From contig DAOMNQ010000106.1 of assembly GCA_035443945.1 (NCBI GenBank), positions 1 through 6,872 on the forward strand: DNA of 6,872 bases, in the 5' to 3' direction. Under the pieces are notes generated by a model. The model was not told the DNA's origin. It saw nothing but the letters and a program-made list of their open reading frames with translations, and made no database searches. Below are positions 5,892-6,872 of this stretch, piece after piece; within the stretch, counting starts at the first letter, position 1, and each line of letters starts with the position of its first letter. This stretch comes from CAADGN01 sp035443945 (GTDB lineage Bacteria; Planctomycetota; Phycisphaerae; Phycisphaerales; UBA1924). A program made the position numbers and the translations under genes.

Positions 5892-5910
5892 CCCCCGGCA
5901 GAACCGGGGG
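5892..5910 (-). terminator. Second GC hairpin just after the tuf stop
   Basis: CCCCCGG (5910-5904 on the minus strand) pairs with CCGGGGG around TTCTG, beginning 6 nt after the tuf TGA. No T-run follows. It may protect the tuf mRNA 3' end or act together with the larger hairpin 50 bp further on. An alternative pairing with the adjacent CCGGGGTC is possible. Confidence 0.35.
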
Positions 5911-5916
5911 CCGGGG

Positions 5917-6872
<956 letters not shown>

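Overview
The window is high-GC bacterial chromosomal DNA that most resembles a Planctomycetota (Phycisphaerae-like) genome. This rests on the GC-rich codon usage, an unusually large SecE with three predicted membrane segments and an inserted extracytoplasmic domain, and the planctomycete flavour of the NusG and SecE sequences. The assignment is an inference from sequence feel; no database search was possible.

Layout. Positions 1-85 look like the start of a gene on the minus strand that runs off the left edge. A divergent intergenic region (86-212) carries a tandem repeat, a small hairpin, a sigma70-like promoter and a strong Shine-Dalgarno. It leads into a plus-strand two-gene unit: a 136-residue protein (213-623) and a 1087-residue DUF4132-family protein (631-3894). 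A 75-bp convergent gap with overlapping palindromes (3913-3945) separates this unit from a minus-strand translation, transcription and secretion block. Read in its own direction, that block is tuf (partial, entering from the right edge), a hairpin, rpmG, an inverted-repeat spacer, tRNA-Trp, secE and nusG. The order tuf-rpmG-trnW-secE-nusG is a classic bacterial arrangement, but the rplK-rplA-rplJ-rplL-rpoBC genes that usually follow nusG are absent. The convergent DUF4132 gene occupies that place.

How the genes work together. The minus-strand block supplies elongation factor Tu, ribosomal protein L33, tRNA-Trp, the SecE translocon subunit and the elongation factor NusG, all housekeeping. The plus-strand pair is the accessory part and the most interesting. 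The small protein looks like a MoaD/ThiS-type ubiquitin-like beta-grasp protein: a TVRE(I/L)I-type helix start, a VLVNDR strand, a PGAEVTF strand and an exposed C-terminal Gly-Gly. It carries an extra helical insertion and is tightly coupled to the DUF4132 gene. DUF4132 proteins have no established biochemical role, so a ubiquitin-like or sulfur-carrier-like partner is a testable lead. The DUF4132 gene is also compositionally split: its N-terminal half is visibly less GC-rich than its conserved C-terminal half.
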